Source: Verrucomicrobiia bacterium
GTDB taxonomy: Bacteria > Verrucomicrobiota > Verrucomicrobiia > Verrucomicrobiales > DEV007
Assembly (NCBI GenBank): GCA_030427505.1
Contig: JAUICH010000003.1
Location: forward strand, 186,001 to 250,000
Reading direction: 5' to 3'
Length of the DNA stretch: 64,000 nt
Under the pieces are notes generated by a model that made no database searches, was not told the origin of the DNA, and saw only the letters and a list, made by a program, of their open reading frames with translations. A program made the position numbers and the translations under genes. Shown piece by piece: positions 1 to 8,867 of this stretch; positions within the stretch are counted from its first letter, which is position 1; each line of letters opens with the position of its first letter.

Positions 1-1085
1 AAGACCAAGTCCGTGTCAGGTAGCGCGAGGGGTAAGTCTTTGTCCAGGCGCAGGCGCCCGTCTTCGCGAACGAGCCGGGTTTCGGCGTCCTTGAGCAGGG
101 TCCCCCGCAGAGTGATGCCGCTGAGATCCACGCCTTCCGTGTCCAGTTTGTCCAAGGCCGCCTGGAGTTTTTCCAGAATCGGGAAGGTGTTCAGCTCCGA
201 ATCCTTGGCGATGATGAGATCGCACACCCAGGACGGGTCGGCATTTCCGGTGTGGACGTCGAAGGGGTTCAGCGTGCCGCTGCCTTTAACCGCCATGTTA
301 ATGTAGCGGGTCGCGGCGTCCCGGGAGTCGAGGAAGAGGTTACCGTCGAAAATGAAGTTCGCCTGATTGTGACCGGCCAGTTTCTTCGGATCGACGTCGA
401 TGTCAGTGAGTTTCAGATTCAGGTTTTCGATCTGAAGCAGAGACCCGCTGCTTTCCAGCTTAGCTTTCAGGTTTCCGTTCCGGATTTCCACGATTCCCGC
501 CATCAGGGACATGGCCAGGTCATCGGCGGAGACGGTGTCCACCTCTTCCAATTCCGCCGCGATTGCCGCGGGCTCTTCCTTCACGGCGGGCTCCGGCGTT
601 TCGGCCAGGTTTACTTCCACTTCCGGATCCGTGGCCTTGTCCGGCGCGGGATTGGCCGGCGGATCGAACAGGCGCTCCATGGTGGAAGTGCCGTCCGTGA
701 GGATGCGGGTATCGACCGTCAAGTCCTCCACGATGAGCTGGCTGATATTGAGCCGGCGCTTCAGCAAGTCCCCTGGCGCCACTTCCAAGACCACTTTACT
801 GCTGGAAAGTTCCGTGGATTCGAGGCGTGGGCGTTCTCCCAGGGGTGTGCCCTTGTCCGCGTACTCATCCCGCTGCGCCAAGGCGACGCCTTGAAGCTCC
901 ACGCCGGTGTTTCCAAAGAGACGCACCTCGATGGAATCCACCTGAGCCCGGCAGTTCCAAGTCTGCTCCATTTGCCGCACCAGGAAATCCGGATTGGCAT
1001 AACCAATCAGAACATAGCGGGCGACGAACACGCCCGCCACGGCCAAAATTATCAATACAAGAAGGATCGCGAGAAGTTTCTTCAC
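1..1085 (-). CDS. AsmA-like membrane-anchored protein (3' end beyond window)
   Basis: This reading frame starts with GTG at 1085 and stays open to the window edge, giving 361 visible codons. The N-terminus (about residues 3-25) is one hydrophobic segment after two lysines, so the protein is probably held in the inner membrane with the rest in the periplasm. The following region, with alternating short beta-type stretches such as RVDSIEVRLFGNTGVELQG, resembles AsmA/DUF748-type proteins, which shape the outer envelope or carry lipid between membranes. Residues of about 170-205 form an acidic Pro/Glu-rich linker. An AAGG stretch lies about 9 nt before the GTG. It follows the NHL gene by 54 bp on the same strand. 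The family call rests on overall appearance; the C-terminal half, where AsmA is best conserved, is missing. Confidence 0.6.
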   Translation of the reverse strand, partial: MKKLLAILLVLIILAVAGVFVARYVLIGYANPDFLVRQMEQTWNCRAQVDSIEVRLFGNTGVELQGVALAQRDEYADKGTPLGERPRLESTELSSSKVVLEVAPGDLLKRRLNISQLIVEDLTVDTRILTDGTSTMERLFDPPANPAPDKATDPEVEVNLAETPEPAVKEEPAAIAAELEEVDTVSADDLAMSLMAGIVEIRNGNLKAKLESSGSLLQIENLNLKLTDIDVDPKKLAGHNQANFIFDGNLFLDSRDAATRYINMAVKGSGTLNPFDVHTGNADPSWVCDLIIAKDSELNTFPILEKLQAALDKLDTEGVDLSGITLRGTLLKDAETRLVREDGRLRLDKDLPLALPDTDLV

Positions 1086-1139
1086 GTCCCTACCTTAGAC
1101 AGGCTTTCTCCGGGAGAAAAAGGATTTCTCGCGACAACC

Positions 1140-2243
1140 TCAATCCGTCAGGCGGAAACGCAGCACCCGGTTGTTGTAGCTGTCGGACACGTAAAGGAGG
1201 CCATCAGGACCGATACGGACCCCATGGGGCCGGTTCAGTTGCACCTCCGACGGTGGTCCGCCAATGCCTGCGGTGCCCTTCTTCTCCGGCACTCCGGCTA
1301 CGTGGTAGATCTTCCCCTCTCCTGGCACGTAGCGCCGGATCAGATGGTTCTCCGCGTCGGCGATAATGACATCTCCATTCGGCGCCATGCAGAGGTGCTT
1401 GGGTCCGTTCATGGTGGCCAGCAGGGCATCGCCCCCGTCTCCGGTGGCGCCTTTCGCTCCGCTGGCGTTGACGACGGTTTTGATCTTACCCGTCTTGGCC
1501 TCCACGACCCGCAGGGCGTGTCCGTTCCGGCTCAGAATGTAGATATTCTCGTCATCGTCCACCGTCACGGCGCGCGGATTGATCAGCGGCGCTTCCAGCG
1601 CCGGGGTGCCGTCTTCCGGCAGGCCTTTCTCTCCGCTGCCCACCACCGTTTCAATGATGCCCGTGGAGAGGTCGATAACGCGGATGCGGAGATTCGGCAG
1701 GTCCGCCAGGTAGAGCCGGGTGGCGTCTTTGTTCAGAGCGCAGGAGTAAATGCCGCCCAGTTTCGCCTCCGTGGCGGGTCCGCCATCTCCGGAAAACCCG
1801 GCCACTCCGGTCCCGGCAAAGGTAGTGATGATGCCGGTCTTGCCATCCACCTTGCGGATCCGGTTGTTCCAGGTATCCGCCAGATAGACATCGCCTTCCG
1901 GGGTAACGGCAATGTCGTGCACGCCGTTGAAAACCGCGCCGCTGACCGGTCCGCCGTCTCCTTCCGAGATATCGCCATCCTTACCGGAGGTCTGGCTCAG
2001 CTTTCCTCCGAGGAAGGAAAACTGGCCCGCGGTGTCGATCTTAAAGAAGCGGTTCCCGTCCTGGAACTCGATGCCGTAGAGGTTACCAGCTCCATCGAAC
2101 CCGGTGCTGAAAGGCACCAGAATGGCGGGCGTAGCCGGTTCGCCCGCCACCAGTTCCACCACGTCCGGCTCCGCGGCGGTTGCCAGACCGGCAGCCGCCA
2201 AGGAGAGGAACACGCCATCAATCAGGCCGGAAAGCCGTTTCAT
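1140..2243 (-). CDS. Secreted NHL-repeat beta-propeller protein
   Basis: A 367-residue protein with a signal peptide (about residues 1-23, cleaved after TATA) and five or six NHL-type repeats. Blades are recognisable by recurring AGTGVAGFSGDGGPA-like and NNRIRKVD-like stretches (GDGGP at several places, VYLADTWNNRIRKVD, LYLADLPNLRIRVID, LYVSDSYNNRVLRF). NHL propellers are binding scaffolds; some bacterial ones are secreted lyases or sugar-binding proteins, but no catalytic residues can be assigned here. The start is only 9 bp after the end of the DUF1080 gene, so the two are almost surely co-transcribed. Pairing of NHL/PQQ-like propellers with DUF1080 proteins is common in Verrucomicrobiota and Planctomycetota, where both are thought to serve polysaccharide breakdown. 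The substrate is unknown. Confidence 0.85.
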   Translation of the reverse strand: MKRLSGLIDGVFLSLAAAGLATAAEPDVVELVAGEPATPAILVPFSTGFDGAGNLYGIEFQDGNRFFKIDTAGQFSFLGGKLSQTSGKDGDISEGDGGPVSGAVFNGVHDIAVTPEGDVYLADTWNNRIRKVDGKTGIITTFAGTGVAGFSGDGGPATEAKLGGIYSCALNKDATRLYLADLPNLRIRVIDLSTGIIETVVGSGEKGLPEDGTPALEAPLINPRAVTVDDDENIYILSRNGHALRVVEAKTGKIKTVVNASGAKGATGDGGDALLATMNGPKHLCMAPNGDVIIADAENHLIRRYVPGEGKIYHVAGVPEKKGTAGIGGPPSEVQLNRPHGVRIGPDGLLYVSDSYNNRVLRFRLTD

Positions 2244-2252
2244 GGCCAGGGG

Positions 2253-3128
2253 CTACTCGTTGGCGTTCAGATCCAATTCGCGCACCCAGATATTTCTATA
2301 ACGCACTGGGTTGCGGTGGTTCTGGAGTTTGATGCGCCCTTTGGGATCGTGCTGTACGTATTCCGCCACCTTTTTATGACCGCTGGCGCCCAGATAGTCT
2401 TGGTGATGGTGAGTCAATACTCCGTTTTGCAACACGGTGATGTAGGCCCGCTTACTGAGATTGCCTTTGCTGTCCCACTGCGGCGCTTCAAAAATAATGT
2501 CGTAGGTCTGCCATTCGCCCGGCTTCCGGCAGGCGTTTACCAGCGGCGGTTTGTAACCGTAAATGGCCGAGGCCTGACCGTCGGCATAGGACTTGTTTTC
2601 AAAAGAGTCCAACACCTGAAGTTCGTACTGTTCGAAGAAGAAAATGCCGCTGTTCCCCCTACCCTGGGAGTTGCCCACTACCTCGGCGGGAGAAGCCCAC
2701 TCAATGTGTAGCTGGATGTCGCCAAACGCCTGCTTCGTGAAAACGTCATTGCCCTTCCCGGTTTCCGGCTGAGAAACTTCCATGTAGCCGTCCTTTACAA
2801 TCCAGTCCGCTTCCGAACCGTCTGCCTGGGTGAAGGCGGACAAGTCCGTGCCATCAAAAAGCACGATGGCGTCGGACGGCGGATCGCCGTAGGCGGCTCC
2901 GGGTGTCACGACTTCCGGGCGGGGCCGCATGTCGTCATGCACGCGCCATTTGCCACCGGGCAGAAAGGGCGTGTCGGTGTAGCCCGTGGGGTGCTCTTTT
3001 ACTTCCGGCTTGGCCGGTTTTTCGGCCTTGGCTTCGGGCTCGCTCTTCGCTTTGTCGTCCGCGCCAAAGGCGACCATGGTCAAGGCCGCGCCCGCGGTCA
3101 CACCGAGGATCAGGAGGTTTTTTCGCAT
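2253..3128 (-). CDS. Secreted DUF1080 (3-keto-disaccharide hydrolase domain) protein
   Basis: A 291-residue protein. Residues 1-23 form a signal peptide, residues 24-46 a charged Lys/Glu/Ala linker, and about 85-287 one DUF1080 domain with the typical FDGTDLSAF, GNSGIFF, QVLDSF and GEWQTYDI stretches. DUF1080 is a concanavalin-like jelly-roll fold; some members hydrolyse 3-keto-glycosides. The domain is very frequent in Verrucomicrobiota and Planctomycetota. The gene leads an operon with the NHL protein 9 bp downstream. It is divergent from the MFS transporter at 3300 with a 171-bp space that must hold both promoters; no clear -35/-10 pair was picked out. The fold assignment is firm, the substrate is not. 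Confidence 0.9.
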   Translation of the reverse strand: MRKNLLILGVTAGAALTMVAFGADDKAKSEPEAKAEKPAKPEVKEHPTGYTDTPFLPGGKWRVHDDMRPRPEVVTPGAAYGDPPSDAIVLFDGTDLSAFTQADGSEADWIVKDGYMEVSQPETGKGNDVFTKQAFGDIQLHIEWASPAEVVGNSQGRGNSGIFFFEQYELQVLDSFENKSYADGQASAIYGYKPPLVNACRKPGEWQTYDIIFEAPQWDSKGNLSKRAYITVLQNGVLTHHHQDYLGASGHKKVAEYVQHDPKGRIKLQNHRNPVRYRNIWVRELDLNANE

Positions 3129-3299
3129 AGGATTTCAGGAATTTGAGCCAATGCTTACACGAGAGGCTCCGCGCAATCAACCCATGGTTGCCGCCGCAAT
3201 CGCGTGGGCGAAAGTGCCGGGCGCTGACAGGTATTGCGGTTCGAAGCGTCTGCCTGCTTTTGCGCCGCTTCTGTTGCTCCCGCTCCCCACTCCTCCTGA

Positions 3300-4520
3300 A
3301 TGAGTTCTCCGTCCTCCAACCGCTGGCGTCAGGTCTTTGTGATCGCCGGGATTCTGATGGTCGCCTTGAACCTCCGGCCCGCGATCACGTCGGTGGCGCC
3401 GCTGGCGGAACGGATGCATGCCGGTGGGCTGAGCCGGCAGACCATCGGGCTGATGACGACTATTCCGCTGATTCTCTTCGGCGTGGCGGGTCTCTGGGCC
3501 GGATGGGTGGGACGGCGGATCGGCTTTGCCCGGGCCCTGGGCGCCGGACTCTTGATCTTGTGCTTCGGCTGCCTGCTGCGCTCCGTCCCCGGACCGGGCG
3601 AACCCGTTTGGCGCATGGCGGGAACCGTCTTGATTGGCGCGGGCATTGCCCTGGGGAACGTCCTTCTGCCGGGCGTCGTAAAGACCCGGTTCCCGAATCA
3701 CCTGGGCCCGATGACCAGTCTCTACTCCACAGGTTTGAACCTGGGGGCCGCCCTGGGGTTCGCCGCCTCGGTTCCCCTGGCGGAAGCTCTACCCGGTGGC
3801 TGGCCGTCCTCCCTGGCCGCGTGGGGTGGCATGGCGCTACTGACGCTTTTCATCTGGTCGCCCCAGATGCTTCCTCAACCGGCGCGCCGTCCGCCCACCC
3901 ATCCCCTGGCGAGCATCGCCGAGCTGTCGCGGCAGCCGCGCGCCTGGCAGATCACCGCCTACATGGGGCTCCAGTCCATGGTGTTCTATGCCGCGGCGGC
4001 CTGGCTGCCGACCGTGCTTCAGGGACGCGGCCTGTCGGAAACCGCGGCGGCCCACTGGGTGACCTACATGCAGATCCTGGGCTGCGCCGCCAGCCTCCTG
4101 GTCCCCACCCTGGCGGGCCGGGTGAAATCACAGAGCCTTTGGGCTTTCGGCTGTGTCTTGACCAGCGGACTGGGCTTGACGGGAATCCTGACACTACCCG
4201 CGCAGTGGACGGGACTGGCCGTCCTGGTCTTGGGGCTGGGAGTGAACTCCTCCTTTGGGTTGGCCCTGCTCCTCATCGCCGTCCGCAGCCGGGACGGAGA
4301 TACCGCCGCCGGCTTGTCTTCCATGGCCCAAGCCGTGGGCTACCTGATAGCGGCGCCCGGCCCGTGGCTGGTCGGCTGGTTGTTTGAGAGCACGGATAGT
4401 TGGGCGGTCGCGCTCGGTTTCGTGATCGTGGTGGCGGCGGTCGCTTCCGCCATTGGCCTGTTCGCGGGCCGGCCGGGAAACCTCGCGCTTAGAAATGGGG
4501 AGACTCAAGTATCCGTTTAG
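3300..4520 (+). CDS. CynX/NimT-type MFS transporter
   Basis: A 406-residue inner-membrane protein with about 12 hydrophobic segments. The first, with GILMVALNLRPAITSVAPL, is the signature of the CynX/NimT branch of the major facilitator superfamily (cyanate or 2-nitroimidazole transporters of E. coli). Length and the mid-protein loop (about residues 190-210, QMLPQPARRPPTHP) fit the family. The substrate cannot be read from the sequence and no cyanase gene is nearby. The stop codon TAG lies inside the left arm of the inverted-repeat element at 4517-4851, so the original C-terminus may have been altered by an insertion. The start ATG gives the expected short cytoplasmic N-terminus. Confidence 0.88.
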   Translation: MSSPSSNRWRQVFVIAGILMVALNLRPAITSVAPLAERMHAGGLSRQTIGLMTTIPLILFGVAGLWAGWVGRRIGFARALGAGLLILCFGCLLRSVPGPGEPVWRMAGTVLIGAGIALGNVLLPGVVKTRFPNHLGPMTSLYSTGLNLGAALGFAASVPLAEALPGGWPSSLAAWGGMALLTLFIWSPQMLPQPARRPPTHPLASIAELSRQPRAWQITAYMGLQSMVFYAAAAWLPTVLQGRGLSETAAAHWVTYMQILGCAASLLVPTLAGRVKSQSLWAFGCVLTSGLGLTGILTLPAQWTGLAVLVLGLGVNSSFGLALLLIAVRSRDGDTAAGLSSMAQAVGYLIAAPGPWLVGWLFESTDSWAVALGFVIVVAAVASAIGLFAGRPGNLALRNGETQVSV

Positions 4521-4851
4521 CGAGCCTCCCCGGCCTGGAAGGCCGGCCGCGCAAAGCGAATGGGCTTCAGCCCTGGAAATTCCGCCCCCTGGAAGTCGCG
4601 GGCTGAAGGCCCGCTCGCGAGCGTGGAGAGACGTTTGAGCCCGCCGGTTTCAGATGGGTCCAAGAGGCCTGGGTTTGGACCTTCAGCCCTCATGTGATGC
4701 GGGATACACGATGAGCGATGCGCGGAGCAGGCCACCTTCGCGAGAGGGGCCTCTCATTACGAGAACGGTTCTCCGCGCCGGAGAAGGAAATTTTTCCCTC
4801 AGAGCACGGCGCGCGGCGCGGCTGCCTTGGCGGATCGGGGAGGCTCGCTAA
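4517..4851. mobile_element. 335-bp element bounded by 16-bp perfect inverted repeats
   Basis: The left arm TTAGCGAGCCTCCCCG (4517-4532) is repeated in perfect inverted form at 4836-4851. The interior has further short palindromes, such as a GGGCTTCAGCCC-type hairpin and its inverted match GGGCTGAAGGCCC. No convincing reading frame is present. Size, terminal repeats and lack of coding capacity resemble a MITE or large REP-type element. It fills the gap between the MFS gene and the hydroxyacid dehydrogenase gene, and the two convergent genes may use its hairpins as terminators. No target duplication was established. Confidence 0.55.
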
Positions 4852-4907
4852 GCGGATATAGCCTCATTGAGGCTCCTGCCCCGACAAGCCGAGGCGATTG
4901 GCTCTCT

Positions 4908-5903
4908 TCAGTTTACCACGTTGCGTAGCGGTTCGCCGCGTAGCGCGCGTAAAGCGTTTTGACTGCCCTTCCGGCGGAATTCGGCTATGCCTTCCTCACA
5001 ATAGAACGCGGCGTGAGGATTCAGGATGAGCCGCTCGTGCGCGGGATGAGCCGGGTCCCGCCAGGAACGAATGAGGCGGCTTTCCGGGTCCGGCGGTTCG
5101 GTCTCCAGAACGTCGATTCCCGCTCCCGCCAAGCGCCCGCTCTCCAAAGCGGAAAGCACGGCGTCCATGGCGACGAGATCGCCCCGCGCGGTGTTCACCA
5201 AAAAGCCTCCCTCTGGCATCGCGGCCAGTTCCGTTTCTCCGATCAGGCCCCGGGTCTCTTCCGTCAGCGGACAATGCAGAGACAAGGCATAGCTGCGTGT
5301 GAGGAGTTCCTCCAGAGTATCGACGCGCGTCACGCCGATGGCCTTGTCCCGGCCGTCCGGCACGTAGGGATCGTGGAACAGGACCTCCATGCCCAGGGCC
5401 TTGGCCCGGAGAGCCGCCGCCGTTCCGATCCGGCCCAGACCCACCACGCCGAACACTCTCCCGCGCAGCCGGCCCAGGGGAACCGCATGGCGGTAGGTCC
5501 AGTCTCCCGCGCCTGCTTGAAGCCGCCGGTTCAGCAGATGAATGCCACGGCTCAGGGTCAGCAGCATGCCAATGGCCGTGTCAGCCACTTCTTCCGTGCC
5601 GTAGTCCGGCACATTGACCACCGGGATGCGCCGGGCTCTCGCGGCCTGGATATCCACATTGTCAAAACCGACTCCGGGCCGGGCGATCAGCTTGCAGTTT
5701 TCCAGGCGCCCGATGGTCTCCGCGCCCAGTTTGATCAAGTGGTACACCATCAGGATGTCCGCCTGCTCCACCTGCCCGGCCAGCTCAGCCTCGCTCTTAG
5801 CCTCCAGGGCACGGACTTCCGCCGCGCCGCCAAACACCGCCCGCTCGATATCCAGCGGTTCGGTGATGAAATCGGTAATGATGACTTGGGGGTGGCGGCT
5901 CAT
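4908..5903 (-). CDS. D-isomer-specific 2-hydroxyacid dehydrogenase (CtBP-like)
   Basis: A 331-residue NAD-dependent dehydrogenase. The Rossmann nucleotide loop is VVGLGRIGTAA (about residues 152-162), the conserved arginine is in NTARGDL, and the catalytic histidine is in LNPHAAFYCEEG near the C-terminus, as in the C-terminal-binding-protein-like subgroup. It should interconvert a 2-oxoacid and a D-2-hydroxyacid; the exact acid is not evident. It lies 29 bp downstream of an RraA-family gene on the same strand, suggesting a shared role in oxoacid metabolism. Confidence 0.88.
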   Translation of the reverse strand: MSRHPQVIITDFITEPLDIERAVFGGAAEVRALEAKSEAELAGQVEQADILMVYHLIKLGAETIGRLENCKLIARPGVGFDNVDIQAARARRIPVVNVPDYGTEEVADTAIGMLLTLSRGIHLLNRRLQAGAGDWTYRHAVPLGRLRGRVFGVVGLGRIGTAAALRAKALGMEVLFHDPYVPDGRDKAIGVTRVDTLEELLTRSYALSLHCPLTEETRGLIGETELAAMPEGGFLVNTARGDLVAMDAVLSALESGRLAGAGIDVLETEPPDPESRLIRSWRDPAHPAHERLILNPHAAFYCEEGIAEFRRKGSQNALRALRGEPLRNVVN

Positions 5904-5932
5904 GGGGTGCGGGATTTACCGCCCGGATCAAA

Positions 5933-6694
5933 TCACCACTCGCCCAAATTCCCAAACTTTTCTTTGGCCCGTTTCCCAAACTCCGCTCCGGCGGCGTCGA
6001 TTTGAGCCAGGAGCGCATCCGTGGTGAGACCCGATCCCGACCGGGCGGCGGCGATGACGGTCTGACATTCGTTGCTATCCATGAAACGCGCGGCTTCCAG
6101 CAGATGCGTTTCTTCGCCTTTGGGAATCGCCAGAAAGCCGTGCTTGTCCGCGTGGATCAACTGACCCGGCTGGATTCTCTGACCAAAAACCTCCACTTCC
6201 CCGCCCCACTCCACGGGATGCACATGGGCGTGTCCCACACAGAAGCGGCGGGCCAACGCTTTGAAGCCCGCGTTTGTCATTTCATCGACGTCGCGAATGG
6301 CGCCATCGGTGATGGTGCCCACGCAGCCCAGGGCCCGGTGAATATTGGAATTTACCTCGCCCCAGAACGAACCTATCACAGCGGGTTTGTCGAGGTCCTG
6401 CACCACCACGATCTTTGGTCCCGGCTGAGAAGCGATGTATTTCCGGTATTCCGGCCAGCCATCCGGGCGACTTTGCCGGTGCGCGGGATTGGAAGGCTCA
6501 ATCTTCACCGTAACGGCCCAGCCCACCATGGGACCCATTTGCGGCATGAAGTCGGTGGGTTCTTCCAGATTGATCCCCTCCCGGGTCATGTCCGCCTGGG
6601 TGATCTGTTCCCACCCGTTGTAGATCGTCGGCGTGTTCCAGCGTTTCAGTTCCAGCAGATCGGAGTGCGACAGAGCAAGGGGTTCGGATTCCAT
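5933..6694 (-). CDS. RraA-family aldolase/decarboxylase-like protein
   Basis: A 253-residue member of the RraA / 4-hydroxy-4-methyl-2-oxoglutarate aldolase family. Visible family signatures are RWNTPTIYNGWEQ near the start, VVQDLD, GEVNSNIHRALGCVGTITDG (divided Gly-rich loop), AIRDVDEM and GQLIHADKHGFLAIP. Enzymatic members split or decarboxylate oxoacids such as oxaloacetate; RraA itself regulates RNase E. The Arg-Asp of IRDVDE is the usual catalytic site, so an enzyme is more likely. The ATG at 6694 was chosen because a longer frame to 6901 would overlap the divergent peptidase gene and adds no family sequence. It is followed after 29 bp by the dehydrogenase gene. Confidence 0.82.
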   Translation of the reverse strand: MESEPLALSHSDLLELKRWNTPTIYNGWEQITQADMTREGINLEEPTDFMPQMGPMVGWAVTVKIEPSNPAHRQSRPDGWPEYRKYIASQPGPKIVVVQDLDKPAVIGSFWGEVNSNIHRALGCVGTITDGAIRDVDEMTNAGFKALARRFCVGHAHVHPVEWGGEVEVFGQRIQPGQLIHADKHGFLAIPKGEETHLLEAARFMDSNECQTVIAAARSGSGLTTDALLAQIDAAGAEFGKRAKEKFGNLGEW

Positions 6695-6794
6695 GAGTAG
6701 GTAGCCGGTATCTGTATCGAATTCCGGCGGGCGCTCAACTGTCGTCCGCTGGTATCGAGACCGGACCAGTTGCGGGTTCGGGCCCGGATTGTGA

Positions 6795-7904
6795 ATGAGC
6801 TTCCCAGTTTCCGAAGAAGCTGTCACCCTTCCGAACGTGGCCGAACCCCCGCTGACAGAGAAAGAAAGCAGTCCTTCAAATGGAAAACCAAAGCGCCGCA
6901 AGACGCCTTGGCCCTGGCGGGTCTTCCGGTCCTTACTCCTTCTGGCTTTTCTGTTAGCTTGTCTGTGGTTCGTGATTACTCAACCCGTGATAGGCCGAAG
7001 CTCGCCCTCCCGCCTTCAACCCAGCCCGGAACGGATGGAGGCGGACGTGCGGATGCTTTCCGAAACGCTGCTGCCGCGCAGCGCGGCGGAACCGGAGAAT
7101 CTGAAGAAAGTGGCGGACTTCATAGCCGGTCAGTTCCGCGCCGCCGGACATGAGGCCAGATTGGAACCCTTTGAGGTAGAGGGTGCTACTTACTTCAACG
7201 TGGTCGCCAACCTGGGACCCGCCGGCGGCGAGCGGCTCGTGATCGGCGCTCATTACGACGCTTACAGCCAGTTACCGGGCGCGGACGACAACGCCAGTGG
7301 CGTGGCGGGCCTCCTGGAAGTCGCCCGGCTGCTCGAGAATCGTCCGCTCAGCCAGCCCGTGGAGATGGTGGCCTACTGCTTGGAGGAGCCGCCCCACTAT
7401 GCCACGGAGAACATGGGCAGCGCCCGCCATGTCCGGCGTTTGAAAGAAGAAGGCACTCCGGTGAAGCTCATGATCTGTCTGGAAATGATCGGCTACTACA
7501 CGGACGAAAAGGACTCCCAGGGATTTCCCGTCCCGCTGCTGCGGTTGTTCTATCCTTCCCGGGGCAACTTCATCGCCGTGGTGGGCAAGTGGGGTCAGTG
7601 GGGACCGGTGCGAAAGGTCAAACGGGCCATGAAAGGCGCGACGGAATTGCCGGTGTATTCCATTAATGCCCCGGCCAAACTGCCAGGGATCGATTTCTCG
7701 GATCACCGGAACTACTGGGCCGCGGGGATACCCGCCGTGATGATTACGGACACGGCCTTCTACCGGAACGAAAACTACCATCAACCCACGGACACCTGGG
7801 ACACCCTGGACTACCCCCGCATGGCCCAGTGCGCCGCCGCCGTAACGGAAGCCGTCCTGGCCTTGGCGGGTGGGCCGGATGATGGGGCGAAGGAGCTAGA
7901 CTAA
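6795..7904 (+). CDS. Membrane-anchored M28 family zinc aminopeptidase
   Basis: A 369-residue protein with a charged N-terminal tail, one transmembrane helix (about residues 44-63) and an M28 peptidase domain from about residue 80. Zinc-site signatures are IGAHYDAY (His and the following Asp), GADDNASGVAGLLE (bridging Asp), CLEEPP (Glu pair: general base and ligand), LEMIGYY and the late DFSDHRNY histidine. M28 enzymes remove N-terminal residues or act as carboxypeptidases. The single anchor puts the catalytic domain in the periplasm. It is divergent from the RraA-family gene. The substrate is unknown. Confidence 0.88.
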   Translation: MSFPVSEEAVTLPNVAEPPLTEKESSPSNGKPKRRKTPWPWRVFRSLLLLAFLLACLWFVITQPVIGRSSPSRLQPSPERMEADVRMLSETLLPRSAAEPENLKKVADFIAGQFRAAGHEARLEPFEVEGATYFNVVANLGPAGGERLVIGAHYDAYSQLPGADDNASGVAGLLEVARLLENRPLSQPVEMVAYCLEEPPHYATENMGSARHVRRLKEEGTPVKLMICLEMIGYYTDEKDSQGFPVPLLRLFYPSRGNFIAVVGKWGQWGPVRKVKRAMKGATELPVYSINAPAKLPGIDFSDHRNYWAAGIPAVMITDTAFYRNENYHQPTDTWDTLDYPRMAQCAAAVTEAVLALAGGPDDGAKELD

Positions 7905-8009
7905 TCTGCTACACCGCTTGTCACGATTTTCATCTATCCGAAAGTGGGGGTTCTGTTGGCTGCCGTAGCTTTTCTACCTCTCCAGTTCTTGCTTTCTCTT
8001 TGATTCTCC

Positions 8010-8621
8010 ATGCCAGCCACCGATGAGACAGACCCCGTGGCCATCCGGAAGAGGGACTTGCGTCAGCAGATCCGGGCGGCTTTGCGGGAGATTCCGTCTG
8101 AAGCGCGGCACGAACGCTCCAACCGGATTCTCGATTTTCTCGCTTCGCTAGAGGAATACCGGGATGCCCGGACGGTGCTTTGTTTCGCGGGCTTGGCTCT
8201 GGAACCCAACCTGCTGGGTCTTTTCCGCTTGCCAAGCAAAAGACCGCGGCTGGTCTTCCCGAGGGTGAACGGAGATGCGCTCGATCTTTATGAGGTGTCT
8301 TCGCCGGAAGCCTTGGCGAAAGGCGCGTTTGGAGTCCGCGAGCCGATGCCGGAGGCCTGCGAACGGGTCCGGCCAGAAGAGATCGATCTCTGTCTGGTTC
8401 CGGGCGCGGCCTTCGATCCCGTTACTGGCGCTCGACTGGGAAAAGGAGGGGGCTACTACGACCGGTTTCTACCTTTCATTCGAAAGGAGGTTGGCAGGAT
8501 TCACGTCTTGGGTATTTGCTATACCGACCAGTTGGTGAAAGAATTACCTACTCAAGCACACGACATCCCGGTCGATGCGATCCTTTCTGAGGATGGTATC
8601 GTAAGGACTGAGAGCCACTAG
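8010..8621 (+). CDS. fau: 5-formyltetrahydrofolate cyclo-ligase
   Basis: A 203-residue enzyme that uses ATP to turn 5-formyl-THF into 5,10-methenyl-THF, returning stored folate to one-carbon metabolism. The N-terminal KRDLRQQIRAAL and the C-terminal signature GKGGGYYDRFLP (about residues 147-158), which holds the ATP-binding Lys/Gly loop, are diagnostic. Length fits the family. It stands alone between the peptidase gene and a MITE, whose left end begins 18 bp after the stop codon. Confidence 0.93.
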   Translation: MPATDETDPVAIRKRDLRQQIRAALREIPSEARHERSNRILDFLASLEEYRDARTVLCFAGLALEPNLLGLFRLPSKRPRLVFPRVNGDALDLYEVSSPEALAKGAFGVREPMPEACERVRPEEIDLCLVPGAAFDPVTGARLGKGGGYYDRFLPFIRKEVGRIHVLGICYTDQLVKELPTQAHDIPVDAILSEDGIVRTESH

Positions 8622-8639
8622 CCGCCCCGCCCGTAGTTC

Positions 8640-8856
8640 TAGGCAGTGTGGACAGATTGGAGAACGGACCGGAAATGAAGAAAGGGAAAGAGAACTCAGC
8701 GCCGCGAAGCGGCGAATACCAAGAGACGCGGCCCATTCTTCGCCTGGCTGCGTTCCCGCTCACTCTATTGGGGGTAGGCCCAATGCCATTCGCGGCGCCT
8801 TGCCAGACAAGAAATGGCCTCGCGCCGCTCCGCCCCCAGTTTGTCCACACTGCCTA
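8640..8856. mobile_element. MITE copy 1 (217 bp, IS5-type ends)
   Basis: The element starts with TAGGCAGTGTGGACA and ends with its inverted form TGTCCACACTGCCTA, with CTAG across both outer boundaries. Internal sequence (an AGCGCCGCGAAGCGGCG hairpin, then GCCTGGCTGCGTTCC, then TTGCCAGACAAGAAATGGCC) is shared with the copies at 52863-53061 and 58622-58820. It has no transposase. The ends match the terminal repeat of the IS5-family remnant at 53064, which could have moved it. Short frames across it are repeat-encoded and not genes. Confidence 0.8.
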
Positions 8857-8867
8857 GTCTCAACGAA

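Noticed and set aside
252-2711. 819-codon plus-strand open frame
   Set aside because: It is antisense to the AsmA-like, NHL and DUF1080 genes, which have signal peptides and recognisable domains; the frame is a high-G+C shadow.
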